Shown: one piece after another, positions 46,392 to 58,036 of the stretch
How the letters are laid out: every line of letters begins with the position of its first letter
How positions within the stretch are numbered: position 1 is the stretch's first letter
From: Paraphoma chrysanthemicola
Lineage: Eukaryota; Ascomycota; Dothideomycetes; Pleosporales; Phaeosphaeriaceae
Assembly: GCA_020744225.1 (NCBI GenBank)
Contig: JAGMWG010000008.1
Location: 806,001 to 870,000 of the forward strand
Length of the DNA: 64,000 nt
Direction of reading: 5' to 3'
Notes under the pieces: generated by a model
Seen by the model: only the letters and a program-made list of their open reading frames with translations
Database searches by the model: none
Told to the model about the DNA's origin: nothing
Made by a program: the position numbers and the translations under genes

Positions 46392-49300
46392 ATGGCGGAG
46401 ATTCTTGAAAACATAAGGTAAGTACCCCCGGGGTGCCTGCCCAATTTCTCCTACACAAAACACATCTCAGTACCCTGTGCTGCCCTACGCACTCTACTGC
46501 TGCTGCCCACGCCTCGTTGTCCCATTGTCTAACCACACCTTTGGCTACAGCAAGCTCCGAGAGTTGCCGGAAGAACAGCATCTGTTCTGCCCGCGTCTGG
46601 GTGATGATGCCTCTATATACTACGACGAAGATGTCGCAAACGAACCCGCCGAGACCGATCCTACTGAACTTAAGGAGCGCCGCAACAAGTTAAGAGAGGC
46701 AGAGGACCGTAAATGGACAGCATTGAAGGCAACAGAAATACTGGCGTTTGACGGCGAGGAGGCTGCACCGCACAAAGAATGGCTTCTGAATCGCTTCAGC
46801 CAGATCATGCAGAGCTGCGATGTCTGCGTACGCGTCTTCTACATGGCGAGGGCTGAGTGGAGGATACGGCTGCTCGACACCTACGACGAAGACAACATCG
46901 TTGATTTTCTGCGCTTGGTGGACGAGCAGTGTCTGCAGCGCATAAGGAAGGGCCTGGCCGAAGCCAACACGATCCTGAGCAATGCCGAGCCCAAGAGCAG
47001 AACCATGCGCCTCCTTCCGTCAGAGTGTACATACGCCTTCTTTGAGGCCTTGAGCTGCGATGCTATGCTGCGGAACGAAGCCGAGCTCCAACAGCATTTC
47101 GATGCGCCCTTCGATCTCGTGCAGTCCAAGAAACGTCTAAAGCTACAAACCTATCTCCCCGCTATGACTCGCTTCTTGTTCAGCAAGCACCCCAGGCGGC
47201 TTGATTGGGCAACAAAGTCATGGGTCGGCTTCAAGCGGAACCTGCTGAAGTCGGAATTTGAGTGGGCTGTGCGGGATCATCTCGTCAACGTTATGACGAA
47301 AATCCAGATGCAAAACCTCGACGTTTCATACCTTCCCTTATTCTGGGGTGGCATCCGACTCATCATCGAGCGCATGGATCAAGAGCTCATCAGGGAGTAC
47401 ATCCAAAGCTTAGATGGTGACTTTTATCGGCTGATGCTCGATCATCTCTCACTACAATCTGAGGCCTACTTTGAGCTGCTGGCTACCATGAAACTACTCA
47501 TCGAAAAGGCACCAGAGAGCTTTTGGGGTGGGATGAATGCCATCACGCCCTCGGTTGCCAACGTTGTAGAGCAGATCTTCAACAGCCCTGTCCTAAAGCA
47601 GGTCCTTGCCGCAGCAACAGACAGCAAAGAGGACATGGACAACTTGGAAGCGGCGTTCAGTTGGATGTCGCCCTTTTTGGCCTCCATCAAGGTTTCCCTG
47701 CTTGGCCCAGCTACACGGCCCTTTGCCAATGCGCTCTTTGGCCGCTACCAATCGGATCGCTTCTCACGAACGTCAAGAGCGTTTTGCTTCAAGCATGGCA
47801 TGAGAGTCTTGGGATACTCGTTCAAGACCATGGGTGACTACAAGCAGTTTGCTGACTTCGTCGGACAACCAACCGTCAATGGCATGCTGGAAATGCTTTC
47901 TACCTACATTGAACCGCTCGTGACCAACCTCAAACGGTTCAACAGCAGCAAAGAGAACGACGAGGAGCTTCAGCTAGCTCTATCTGTGATAGAATACGCT
48001 TTCCAACTGGAGGCCAAGTCCCTGATTGTCGAAAGGCAGCTCATCTCATCGAAGCAACCGTCTCCTACCGAAACGCCATCATCAGCTGCAATATGGAAGA
48101 CAGTCTTGAGAGCGATTGATTCCAGTAACTTGCAGCTTGCCATGCATCTACTAGTCGCTGGCCGGAACTTGATCGGACTAGAGCCTCTGCAGATGAAGTC
48201 GGGAGTTGATAAGATTCCGCCAACTGTGCGCCATTTCAACGATCGCTTCAAGCTACTTTCACAATCCATCACCGACGTTGTTGATCGTCTTGCAGACTTT
48301 GATCCTGCGCAGTTGCAAGCATTGTTTGAGAAGCAGAGTGCAGCCAGCGCTATTGTCTCACTGCTCTTTTCGTCTACCGAAGATACACGAAACTCTGTAA
48401 TTGAGCTTCTCAAGGTGATCAGCTCTGAAGACGAGAGACGCAATGCCCTACAGCATATCCTGAAGACGTACTACAAGAATGCCTTAGTCGGCATTTCGGA
48501 TTCAGTCAGGCGCGTAACGCAGAAGAAAGTCTTCGCCCCGACACCGAGCACGATCAAGACTTGCTCCGATATTATCGACGTCATGTGCAACTCCCAAGAC
48601 GGCATCTTGCGATCTCGCGATCTGGCACCTGGGGAGCTAGGAGCAACAATGAACTTCTGGAAGAACTTATGGGACTTACTTACCATGATCTTCGCAACCA
48701 CTGAAGCTTGGAGCAATCTCGGATACTATGAGAAGTCTATGATGATGGACTTCTGTCGAGATGTCATGCAATTTGCCGATCAGCTCTTCGATCAGTACAG
48801 TATTTTTGCGACCGCATTGAAGGGCTCGACTACTAGCTCAGACGACAGTACCGATAGCTCGAGCTTCCTCCGGGAGTTGTTGGCTGAGCCAGCAGGCGCC
48901 ATGGACGGTTTGGCGAGATGGCTTCGTCTTCGAGACGAATTCTTATCCAGTAAATCGGTAACCTTGATCAGTAAACTCCTTGTGCGCCTACACAATGTGT
49001 CAATCGAAATCACCGCCGACAGCTTGTCATACATGGAACGAGTACTCTCTGGAGATGTTCGCGCCAAGCTAAGTCCAACCCAACAAGCCGAGTTACAGCA
49101 AGCTCTCGAAACGCATCTCGGTCGTCCACTAGTGAAGGAAGAAGAACCTGCCAAGCCAAAGCAAGGCTCTCTGAGCAGTTGGGTGGCCACTGGCGCAGAT
49201 CGCTCAACTCCATCAGATGCAAAGGCCAAGCTGATGGCGAATTTGACCTCAGGCGCCAGCGCATTCCAACAAAAGCGCGAACAGTTGCGACTTCAAGAGA

Positions 49301-52300
49301 CGAAGGCGGCGCAGCAGAAAGCTGTCGAGGAGCAGAAGACTGCTCAGCAAGACGAGTTCCGGAGAAAGCGCCAGCTCGAGAAACAAAGACGAGAACAGGA
49401 GAAGGCTGCTGCGATTGCCAAAGCAAAACAAGCCCGAGGCATCTCAGCACATACTGCAGAAGCTGGCTCTGGTCTCGAAGGGCTGGGTGTTCTGGGCAAA
49501 GATCAAGCTGCGAAGGGCGAAGGCCTCATGCACTCATCTGACGAATCTGAAGATGATGACGGAGATATTGACGAGGACCTCTTTGGCGTTAAGAAGAGTA
49601 AGGCTAAGTCGGGACCGAGGACGAACATCATCAACGAAGTCAAGATCCAGATGCCTGTCAAGAAGAAGAGAGTCGTGCGCTCTGCCAAAGACATGCGTGC
49701 CCGACTTGCTCCTGATTTATCTTCTCTACATCGGACTATCCTGGGCTGGGACTACTTCCATCAAGGCGACTTTCCTCCAAAGTCTAGGCCAGACATTTAC
49801 TCCAAGGTTCCCAGTACCTTTCGCACGCCCAACGAGTATCAGAATACTTTCGAGCCTCTCCTCACTCTTGAGGCATGGCAGGGATTTGTCAAGGCTCGCG
49901 AGGAGAACCAAGCCAAGCCATACGAGGTTCGCATTATATCGCGGGCTAGCGTCGACACTTTTCAAGAGGTTGGCAGTACCATGACTCACGCTGAGAATCG
50001 AGACATATTTGTGTCTGAAGGTGACATCATTCTCTTATCTAGGAGTAGGAACCCGTCCGCAGATGAGCCCACGTGTCTTGCCAGAATCTTCCGCGTCAAG
50101 AGGAAACAGCAACACATCGAAGTGTCCTACCGTGTCGTACCCGCCAACCCGCTGTCGTCTTCACTCAATCCTAACAATGCTGTTTTCGGCACTAAGCTAC
50201 AGTCTATAACGCCCTTGGAGCGTGAGTTCGGTGCATTGAAGGGTCTCCAGTACTACGACCTGTGCGACGAGATCATTCGAGCCAAGCCTTCGCCTCTTCT
50301 ACAGTACAACGATAAACAGACTGAATCGCTCATCCAGAACTACAATGTGAACAAGGCGCAGGCCAAGGCTATCAAATCGGCCATCGACAACGACGCTTTC
50401 ACGCTGATCCAAGGGTAAGCATAATCCCTTGCAACTTGAGCATATGTAACTGACTTTAACCTAGCCCGCCCGGTTCTGGAAAGACCAAAACGATCACTGC
50501 AATCGTTGGCGCCCTCCTGTCTGACTCTCTCCGCAACCGTGGCACCTCTATTACCGTTCCTGGCCAGCTACGGTCAGAGGCAGCGTCTAAGAAGTTGCTT
50601 GTGTGCGCCCCCAGCAATGCGGCTGTGGACGAGTTAGTGATGCGTTTCAAAGACGGCATCAAGACCGTCAATGGTGAAGTTCGCAAAGTCAACATTGTGC
50701 GTTTAGGCCGCAGCGACGCCATCAATGCAAATGTTCAAGATGTCACCTTAGAAGAGCTAGTGAGTAAGAAGCTGGGCATGAATTCCGACAATGGCAAGGA
50801 CGTGGCGGCGACGCGCAAGCTTTTCGACGACCATAAGCAGATTTCAGAGCAGCTGCGACAGGTTCGAGAGCAGCTGGATAGTGGCAAGGTCAAGGGAGAA
50901 GCCGCTGCAAAGTTGCAAGACGACTTCAACCAGATACGACGACAAAAGGCGATGCTTGGAACCAAAATCGATAACGCAAAGGATCAGGAGCAACTCGCCA
51001 GCCGAAACGCAGATCTCAATCGACGCCGGGCGCAAGAGGCTGTTCTGAATGACGCACATGTTATTTGCGCCACATTGAGCGGTTCTGGCCACGACATGTT
51101 CCAACACCTCAGCATCGAGTTCGAAACTGTCATTGTCGATGAAGCTGCGCAGTGTGTCGAGATGAGCGCTCTCATCCCACTTAAATACGGCTGCGCGAAA
51201 TGCATCTTGGTCGGTGATCCTAAACAGCTGCCACCAACGGTGTTCTCCAAGGAAGCGGCGCGTTTCCAGTACGAGCAAAGTTTGTTCGTCCGCATGCAGA
51301 AGAATCACCCAGACGATGTTCATCTGCTTGACACTCAATATCGTATGCATCCGGAAATTAGCTTATTTCCCAGCCGTACGTTTTACGACGGCAAGCTCCT
51401 TGACGGCGGCGACATGGCTGGCTTGCGCAAGCAACCGTGGCATAAAAGCATGCTTCTTGGACCCTATCGATTTTTCGATGTACAAGGCCAGCATCAAGCC
51501 GCGCCCAAAGGGCACTCTCTTATCAATCTTGCGGAGATCGACATCGCCATGAAGCTGTACAAGCGAGTCACTACCGACTTCCCCGAGTATGATTTCAGGA
51601 AGAAGGTGGGCATCATCACTCCTTACAAGAGTCAACTGAGGGAGCTCAAGTCCCGCTTCATGACCGAGTACGGTGCTGGCATCGTTGAAGACATTGAGTT
51701 CAATACCACCGATGCTTTCCAGGGCCGAGAGAGCGAGGTTATCATCTTCTCCTGTGTTCGAGCATCTCCGCAGGGAGGCATAGGTTTCTTGCAAGATATT
51801 CGACGAATGAACGTCGGTCTCACTCGTGCCAAGTCATCACTCTGGGTACTAGGAAATTCCCAGTCTCTAATGCGGGGCGAGTTCTGGCGAAAGCTGGTGG
51901 AAGATGCACAGGCGAGAAAGCGATACACTACCGGCGATCTCAACAAGATGCTCAAGCAACACTCAGGCAATTTCCCGGCCCCGAAGGAGGGTTACGTACA
52001 ACCACATCGACCAACGCCAGAGGTCAAGTCAGAACCCATGAGCCGCTCGGGAAGTGGGCAATCGAACGGCTCAGATCGCAAGCCTACCAAGCAAGAGGTG
52101 AAGCAGGAAATCAAACCCGAGCCCGCATTGACGCATCACCCAAAGCGTAAGCTCGAAACGAAGGATGACTTCGATCTGTTCAAGGAAGAAAGCAGCGATG
52201 TTGACATGGATGATGTGCCTTCGGACTCAGCATCAGCTACTGCAAACGGCGAAAGCGGACGCTCGACTCCGGCCGCATTCTCAGATGCTCGAAATAGCGC

Positions 52301-52466
52301 AACACCGGGTCTCGATGTACATGACGCTAACAACGGAACGGATAAGACTGCGGGAGCTAACCTAGGCGGCGCCTTGGGTGGCATGACCGCGAAGCCAAAG
52401 ATTCGCATGAAACCGCGCGAACCTCCGAACCCGTTCATCAAAAAGAAGAAACCGAAGACTAGATGA
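46392..52466 (+). CDS. SEN1: Sen1-type RNA/DNA helicase (transcription termination)
   Basis: Superfamily 1B helicase, homologue of yeast Sen1 and human senataxin; unwinds RNA-DNA hybrids and ends noncoding and other transcription by RNA polymerase II. Three exons: a 26-nt first exon 46392-46417 (MAEILENI), 46551-50414, and 50465-52466; introns 133 and 50 nt; 1963 aa. The N-terminal Sen1_N helical domain follows (LPEEQHLFCPRLGDD, ILAFDGEEAAPHKEWL, CDVCVRVFYMARAEWR). A coiled coil rich in lysine and glutamine is at about 900-1010. The helicase core has Walker A GPPGSGKT at about 1297, cut by intron 2 right after its first glycine, DEAAQ at 1522, GDPKQLPPTV, DTQYRMHPEIS, TTDAFQGRESEVI and MNVGLTRAKSSLWVLGN. 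The basic tail ends NPFIKKKKPKTR, a likely nuclear signal. Confidence 0.95.
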
Positions 52467-53994
52467 GTCAAAACATTCGATCAGAAGGAGTGAAAAGCTG
52501 GACACTCGAATTTTTCACTTGTTTGCATACATGGAGCGATGGCGTTTATCCCTACCCTACATCCATCACAAGCATCAGCATAACATGGCGCTCTCCTTTA
52601 CAATGTGTACTTCATGCCGACTAAGGCTCATTAGCATTATCATATCAGATATCTCGCTTGCTTTTGGGGCTAGCGGGGTTCAGGCGAGCAGAAAGACTGT
52701 GCTTGCTTTTTCTCGGCGGCGATATGCCGACGGACCCCTTAATTCGCGAAGAACCGTAAGGCGTTCGTGGCGGATCATGGATCGACCGTGCAGGTTGTGA
52801 TGGGCGGTGTGCCAAGTTGTGATCTGTGGCCTGGGGAAAGGATTCAGATCCTTCACACTTGCGCAAGCGACGTGATGATATGGTCCACGGCGAGCGCAAC
52901 ATATGTGTGTGTGCACGACTTGAGACTGGTGACTTTGAACCATGCAATGTCGTCATCATAAAGCCATAAAGCCATCATGCCATCATGCGAAATCGCAATA
53001 TCGAAGCCTCTGAGCACGTTTAGCGTTCTTTGCGTCTTGATGTGGCGCATCAGCACGGTGAGGTTCGCCGATCGTGACTGGCTTTGGTGTAGGTTGGGCG
53101 CTGCTGCGATACGAATCACAAAACCATCACATCCCCGCAAAAATATTTCCTCGACGCGCGCGCAACGTCAATACAACGGTCCTCACGAGGGTGTCCTTGG
53201 TCAACTTTCGATCTGCACCATCTCTCCTTCCCCGGAACATCAAGCGCCCAGGCTGCACGTCGGAAGAAACAAGTCGTCCTTACCTCGATCTTGCCGGAAG
53301 AAGCACGTTGTACCACCTTGTCGTCCTACCATACGTATTTTGTATCACAACTCCAGGCCAATCATCGAGTCGTCGGCTGCAAGCATAGACAACTTCCAGG
53401 AACCAGGGCAGGAGCCACTGATCGAGTCACCAACACACGTGCTGTTACCACAATGCTGCTTTTCGAAGTAAAGCATTTGCGTGCGTGACACAGAGCGTAC
53501 CTTCGAACAATATTTCAAATCCGCTCTGCCTCGTCGTCTCCAAGACATCTCATTCACGGAGCCATTGTCTCGAGGCAACCCCACCTTGTTCTCAACAACT
53601 GCCCATCACCTCGCTGTCGTGTCACTTGGTGTCACCTCAATCACGAGCTTCAACGACCATCCCTACGTCGATTACAGCCTCAGTCGCACCACATGAATTA
53701 TCCTCCCTTCAAACCGCAGCAACGGCTCTGACTTGCAGGACGCTTGTATGCACGTCGCCATAACACCCCTGGCTAACGTTGCAACCAAAGTACATCAGTC
53801 TTCGTGAGGTACAACGACAACTGCATATGCGGTCAGCTGCTGAGGTACCTGTCGCGAACCAATTCTCTGGCTGTGCCACGTTCTCGCCCAAACATTTCCT
53901 GACGGGTGTTTTGCTCGCGCTTAGAGCACTGCAGACTTGACGGCTGGGCGTTTACGGGTTTCGCTTTTAGCTTGTTAAAGCCCCGGCCGCAGAC
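52467..53994. other. Gene-free stretch before the serine-rich protein gene
   Basis: 1528 bases; only short frames, none with splice or domain support. Near 52960-52990 two tiny tandem pairs occur (CATAAAGC twice, CATCATGC twice). The sequence from 53480 is CT/CA-rich and could be a long 5' leader of the gene at 53995. Confidence 0.4.
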
Positions 53995-56214
53995 ATGAGT
54001 CCTTCGTCTTCCACGGAAAGCCTCCTCAATTCATTCCCCATGTTTGGTCATCCAGGTATAAGTGCGCTCGAGTACGCGGGTCAGGTCAGAAAACAGAGTG
54101 TCTGCTTGAGTGAAGGATCGCTTAAGCGTAAGTCGTCAACCAGTGCACCGGAGGAGCAGACGACGCCACCATCTTCGGCGGGGACGGAAACGGTGGCTGA
54201 CGAGGTGACGCCGCCGGTTCATTACATTGACGAGTTTGGGTGTCAGCAGAGACGGAGGGGAACGTTCATTAACCACACACCGAGAGACTTTGAGCTGCGA
54301 TTGAGCAAGACGGTGGAGGTGTACCGACCATCCGGGCGCGGAAGCGAGAACTATTCTCGCCCACTGTCGCGTCAGGGAAGCATGGCCAGCACAAGTCCAG
54401 CTCTAAGCAGCCAAGCTGGACAAAGCCCACCAGTCGGCCCTTCGTGCTTCGATCAAGGAGCTGCACACGAACATCACGCCGTGGCTGAAGTGGAATCTCC
54501 TGCAAGTGGCCTGTCTTCATCACCAGAAGCACATGAGCCGCCAAAGTCACATCGGAGATCCTTCTCTGCACCGCTGAGCAAGATACTTACCTATCTCCCG
54601 AGTGATGCCATCCTGGCAGATCAAGTCAGCAGAGGATCCAGCTTCCGAAGCTCGAGTACCTCAGATTATCATCCCCAGGACTCCAAGCGGCAGCGACGTC
54701 AGACTCCGTTCAGGCTCGCCACTGCAAAGCAGATCCACATCCCTCGGCATGCACCAATAGAGCCTTTCGTAGCGAAACATCGCCAGAAGGAGGAAGTCGA
54801 CGCGATTGGAGATGTCCCATTCGACATGGATCGCGAAGTGTCCGCTGAGATTGGTACATTTGGAGTCATTCAGAGGTACTTTGACAGCCAGGGAGGCGGC
54901 CTTGTTGCTTCTCCAGCCGCGACTTCCCATGAACGGTCATCGAATCTGTCAGAAGTTCCGCTATCTACGGCGCCGGAGCCCACAACGCATAAACCATTCA
55001 TGGAACCCATTGCAATCTACCCCATTGACGAGTCGGACATGCCAGATGGCCCGCCACCTGTTCCAGAGAGATCTCCAAAGAGGCTTACCAATCCAAGCTT
55101 TCCACTACAGCCGAAGTCGGGCGTGTGCAGAGACAGCGACTTCCAATTCGCAGCCGAAGGCGAGTATTCTCCGTACGACAAGAAAAGCAACGTGCTGCAC
55201 GTAGCCAAGAAGAGAACCCTTCGACGCCTTTCTGTGGAACATGTTGCTTGGGTGGGATCTCCCAACGTAGGGAAGCTCGCGCCACCAATTCTTAGCCATG
55301 ATGCTCTTACGGCAAGCAGCGAATTAGGGCTCAACGATTTCTGCTTCTACCTCAAGAATACTAGACCGCCGCCGGAGCCGCAGCCTTTGACAACGCAGCG
55401 AAAGAAGAAGGGTATGCGCTTGTTCAAGGTCAAACCTAGGAAGAGCCTTGCTGCTCGCGTGGGCTCAGTAGAGGGCTCACCTGAGCGGGCGCGTAGTCGA
55501 CCAGCAATACCCACGTGTGCAAGAGAAATGACAACATCTGGAGGTGCCAAACATTTGAGGATCATCATACCGACCGAAGCGCAACCTGGAGGCCAGCTCA
55601 CCACGCTACCCATTACTGAGCAGAAAACGCAACGTCGGTCAAGGCACATCTCCATAACATTCACAGAAGAGATGCTGAATCCGCTTGCCAGCGCTGATGT
55701 GGAACGCATGATCTCTGGCTTCGATACACCACCCGAACGTCGATCTTTCTCAGCACCAGCTACGCGGTCACCGCGCAGTCCTAAGGCATCTCCCAAGGCA
55801 CCAAAGCCGGTGCCGGTCAAAGACCATCCACTCGCTTCACGAGATGAACAGACACGTGCGCGAAAGCTGCGAGATCTTCAGCGCATCAAACGTAAGCCAG
55901 TGCCTAATGGAGCCCTCGCCGAACAACATCGTGAAGATGCGACAGCCGGCGCATTACCGACGCCAGCTCAGACGCCGGAGCCAACCCATGAAGATGAGGG
56001 CATCGAGGAAGAAAGTCCATTAGAAAAATTGGACCGGCTACAGGACAGGGTGGTATCACTGCAGAGACAGAACACGCAGCTCGCAGAGGCTTTGGCAAAA
56101 ATTGTCGGCCTAGACCTGAAAGATGGTGATCTGAACAGCGAGGAGGTGCTCAGGGCGTTTCGGCAGCGAAGTGAGTCGAGGATGTCGAGTCTTGAAGGTG
56201 ATACATGGGGGTAG
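53995..56214 (+). CDS. Serine/proline-rich hypothetical protein with C-terminal coiled coil
   Basis: Not recognised. Single exon, 739 aa, starting at the first ATG (CAGACATGAG). Most of it is predicted disordered, rich in serine, proline and basic residues, with many SP/TP and RxxS sites (KRKSSTSAPEE, RSFSAPLSK, RRSFSAPATRSPRSPKASPKAPKP) typical of a phosphorylated cytoskeletal or signalling scaffold. A conserved-looking segment is VHYIDEFGCQQRRRGTFINHTPRDFELRLSKTVEVYRP near residues 70-115. Residues about 675-720 form a coiled coil (LEKLDRLQDRVVSLQRQNTQLAEALAKIVGL). There is no signal peptide or membrane segment. Lies upstream of GNA1 on the same strand with its own 529-base gap. Confidence 0.7.
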   Translation: MSPSSSTESLLNSFPMFGHPGISALEYAGQVRKQSVCLSEGSLKRKSSTSAPEEQTTPPSSAGTETVADEVTPPVHYIDEFGCQQRRRGTFINHTPRDFELRLSKTVEVYRPSGRGSENYSRPLSRQGSMASTSPALSSQAGQSPPVGPSCFDQGAAHEHHAVAEVESPASGLSSSPEAHEPPKSHRRSFSAPLSKILTYLPSDAILADQVSRGSSFRSSSTSDYHPQDSKRQRRQTPFRLATAKQIHIPRHAPIEPFVAKHRQKEEVDAIGDVPFDMDREVSAEIGTFGVIQRYFDSQGGGLVASPAATSHERSSNLSEVPLSTAPEPTTHKPFMEPIAIYPIDESDMPDGPPPVPERSPKRLTNPSFPLQPKSGVCRDSDFQFAAEGEYSPYDKKSNVLHVAKKRTLRRLSVEHVAWVGSPNVGKLAPPILSHDALTASSELGLNDFCFYLKNTRPPPEPQPLTTQRKKKGMRLFKVKPRKSLAARVGSVEGSPERARSRPAIPTCAREMTTSGGAKHLRIIIPTEAQPGGQLTTLPITEQKTQRRSRHISITFTEEMLNPLASADVERMISGFDTPPERRSFSAPATRSPRSPKASPKAPKPVPVKDHPLASRDEQTRARKLRDLQRIKRKPVPNGALAEQHREDATAGALPTPAQTPEPTHEDEGIEEESPLEKLDRLQDRVVSLQRQNTQLAEALAKIVGLDLKDGDLNSEEVLRAFRQRSESRMSSLEGDTWG

Positions 56215-56743
56215 CTGGAAAGAAGGAGGGAAGGACTAAGGGGATGATACCATAACGACAGAGTCTTCACTCGCTTTCCATTTTACACATGACCAATATA
56301 GTTAGACATACTTACATCTTAATACATTAATGCTACATGAACCGATTGTTTCTAGTGAGGTTGCAGTCGCGTTCCTAAACACGAAGACCGGTGGCGATCA
56401 TGACGTTCGGGCTATATTTAGATTCTGGTTCCTGAGCTAGAGCTCCTCAGCCGTCAGCAGCATTCTTCTTGCCCAGCTTCAAACTCGCAGCTGAACGTAT
56501 AATATTTCTTGCGTGACATTGTTCGCTTCCACTGCTCTTCAATTGACACCACGAACCCGGATCCTCCTCCGCGCCTGCCGCCGAAAACCACAAACCATCC
56601 TCACCGCCTTATCGATAAGCCCACGACCAAAGTCTCGCACCCCTCCTCGCGCCCAGCCAAAACCTCTTTATCGCGTCGCGAACACGCCTTTCGCACTTCT
56701 CACCGCCCAATTTCTCTCCACAGCAGTCTCGAACCGCACAACA
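56215..56743. promoter_or_regulatory. Promoter and leader of GNA1
   Basis: 529 bases. The GNA1 frame is open back to a GTG at 56513 and reads as a basic, mitochondrial-leader-like peptide, but no ATG occurs before 56744, so it is treated as 5' leader. No independent gene. Confidence 0.4.
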
Positions 56744-57442
56744 ATGGCATCAGACGCTTCAACACCGCTTTTCTCGGCCGAGCTCATCTCGTCCGAAGTC
56801 GTTGCACAGTTGCCAGAGGGATACAGCTGCAGACCAATACAGAAGGATGATTACCACAAAGGCTTTTTGGATGTTTTGAGAGTGCTTACGACGGTGGGGG
56901 ATGTTACTGAGGAGGTATGTCACTTATGAACCTGATACAATGCTTTCCTTTCGCACTCCCATCTCCCTTCCTTCTTACCCTACCTAATGTCTCATGCCCC
57001 CGCATCCTAGTATCTATACGCTGACGTGCAACCAAAGCAATGGAACGAGCGCTACGCCTGGATGTCGGCGCGCAACGACTCGTACTACCTCCTCTGCATC
57101 ACGGACGCGAGCGCCAAAATCGTAGGCACAGGCGCGCTGATTGTCGAGCGCAAATTTATACACCAGCTGGGTCTGGTCGGACATATTGAGGATATTGCGG
57201 TCGCCAAGGATCAGCAGGGCAAGAAGTTGGGGTTGAGGATCATTCAGGCGCTGGACTTTGTGGCGGAGAAAGTCGGGTGTTATAAGGTATATTCATACAG
57301 GTTTCTAGGGACGAGGGTGAACGATGGCTAATTTTGCATGTGACAGACGATTCTGGATTGCTCGGAAGCGAACGAAGGGTTTTATGTCAAGTGTGGATTT
57401 AAGCGGGCGGGGCTGGAGATGGCGCATTATTATGGCCGGTAA
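56744..57442 (+). CDS. GNA1: Glucosamine 6-phosphate N-acetyltransferase
   Basis: Transfers acetyl from acetyl-CoA to glucosamine 6-phosphate in the UDP-GlcNAc pathway that feeds chitin, N-glycans and GPI anchors; cytosolic and essential in yeast. Three exons: 56744-56914, 57011-57286, 57347-57442 (introns 96 and 60 nt), each phase 0; 180 aa. GNAT-fold features: GYSCRPIQKDDYHKGFLDVLRVLTTVGDV at the start, VGTGALIVERKFIHQLGLVGHIEDIAV as the core strands, the acetyl-CoA loop KDQQGKKLGLRII, and CSEANEGFYVKCGFKRAGLEMAHYY at the end. All match Gna1 of yeast and Aspergillus. The start ATG lies in a CAACAATGGC context. Confidence 0.95.
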
Positions 57443-58036
57443 GCTAGGTGCTGAGCTGGAGATCAGAGGTGTGCTGAGCTGTGGCTAGCAAGGGTGAGAG
57501 ACTTTGAGATGACTGCATTCAAGGCGTTGTATACATTGGCTGTGCACCCGGACCTAGGTGCGAGGGTATAGAGACGAGCTCAAGAATAGACGCATGCATA
57601 TACATTCGTGAATTGCGCAATTGTGTTCGTATGAGAAGGGAGGTGACTAGAGCTGTCTCGCCGAATCAAAATAATTGTGTGATCGTTACCGACGCTGCAG
57701 ATTACTTGGGCTTCTGAGGTCGTGTGCAGTTGGCTATGGTGCTGGTATCCATCAATGTACGCTACTGCAGGTACACGGTACAGTCAATCATGGATTTTCT
57801 CGCTTCGTCTTGCGCCGAATTGCAACACTCGCAACTTCACGCTCATTCCACCACATAGTTGCAAGATATTCATTATTAATCGTCGCACCCTTTCTTGCTC
57901 GTCTGCATGAGCAGCTTGCCATCACTTGACCTGCGATTAGCGGGGTAAAGTTGTGCAGGACCTACATAGGCTGAACATTCCGTTCTTAATCAAGGCAACC
58001 ATCAAGAGACAGCTGTGGAAACTATCGGATCCAGCC
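57443..58036. other. Intergenic between GNA1 and TRM44
   Basis: 594 bases without a gene. The TRM44 frame stays open to a GTG at 57953, but the first ATG is at 58037, so this part is regarded as leader. Confidence 0.4.

Noticed and set aside
56513..56743. Mitochondrial-like N-terminal extension of GNA1
   Set aside because: The frame is open but begins with GTG, with no ATG before 56744; Gna1 is cytosolic, and the ATG at 56744 gives the normal length.
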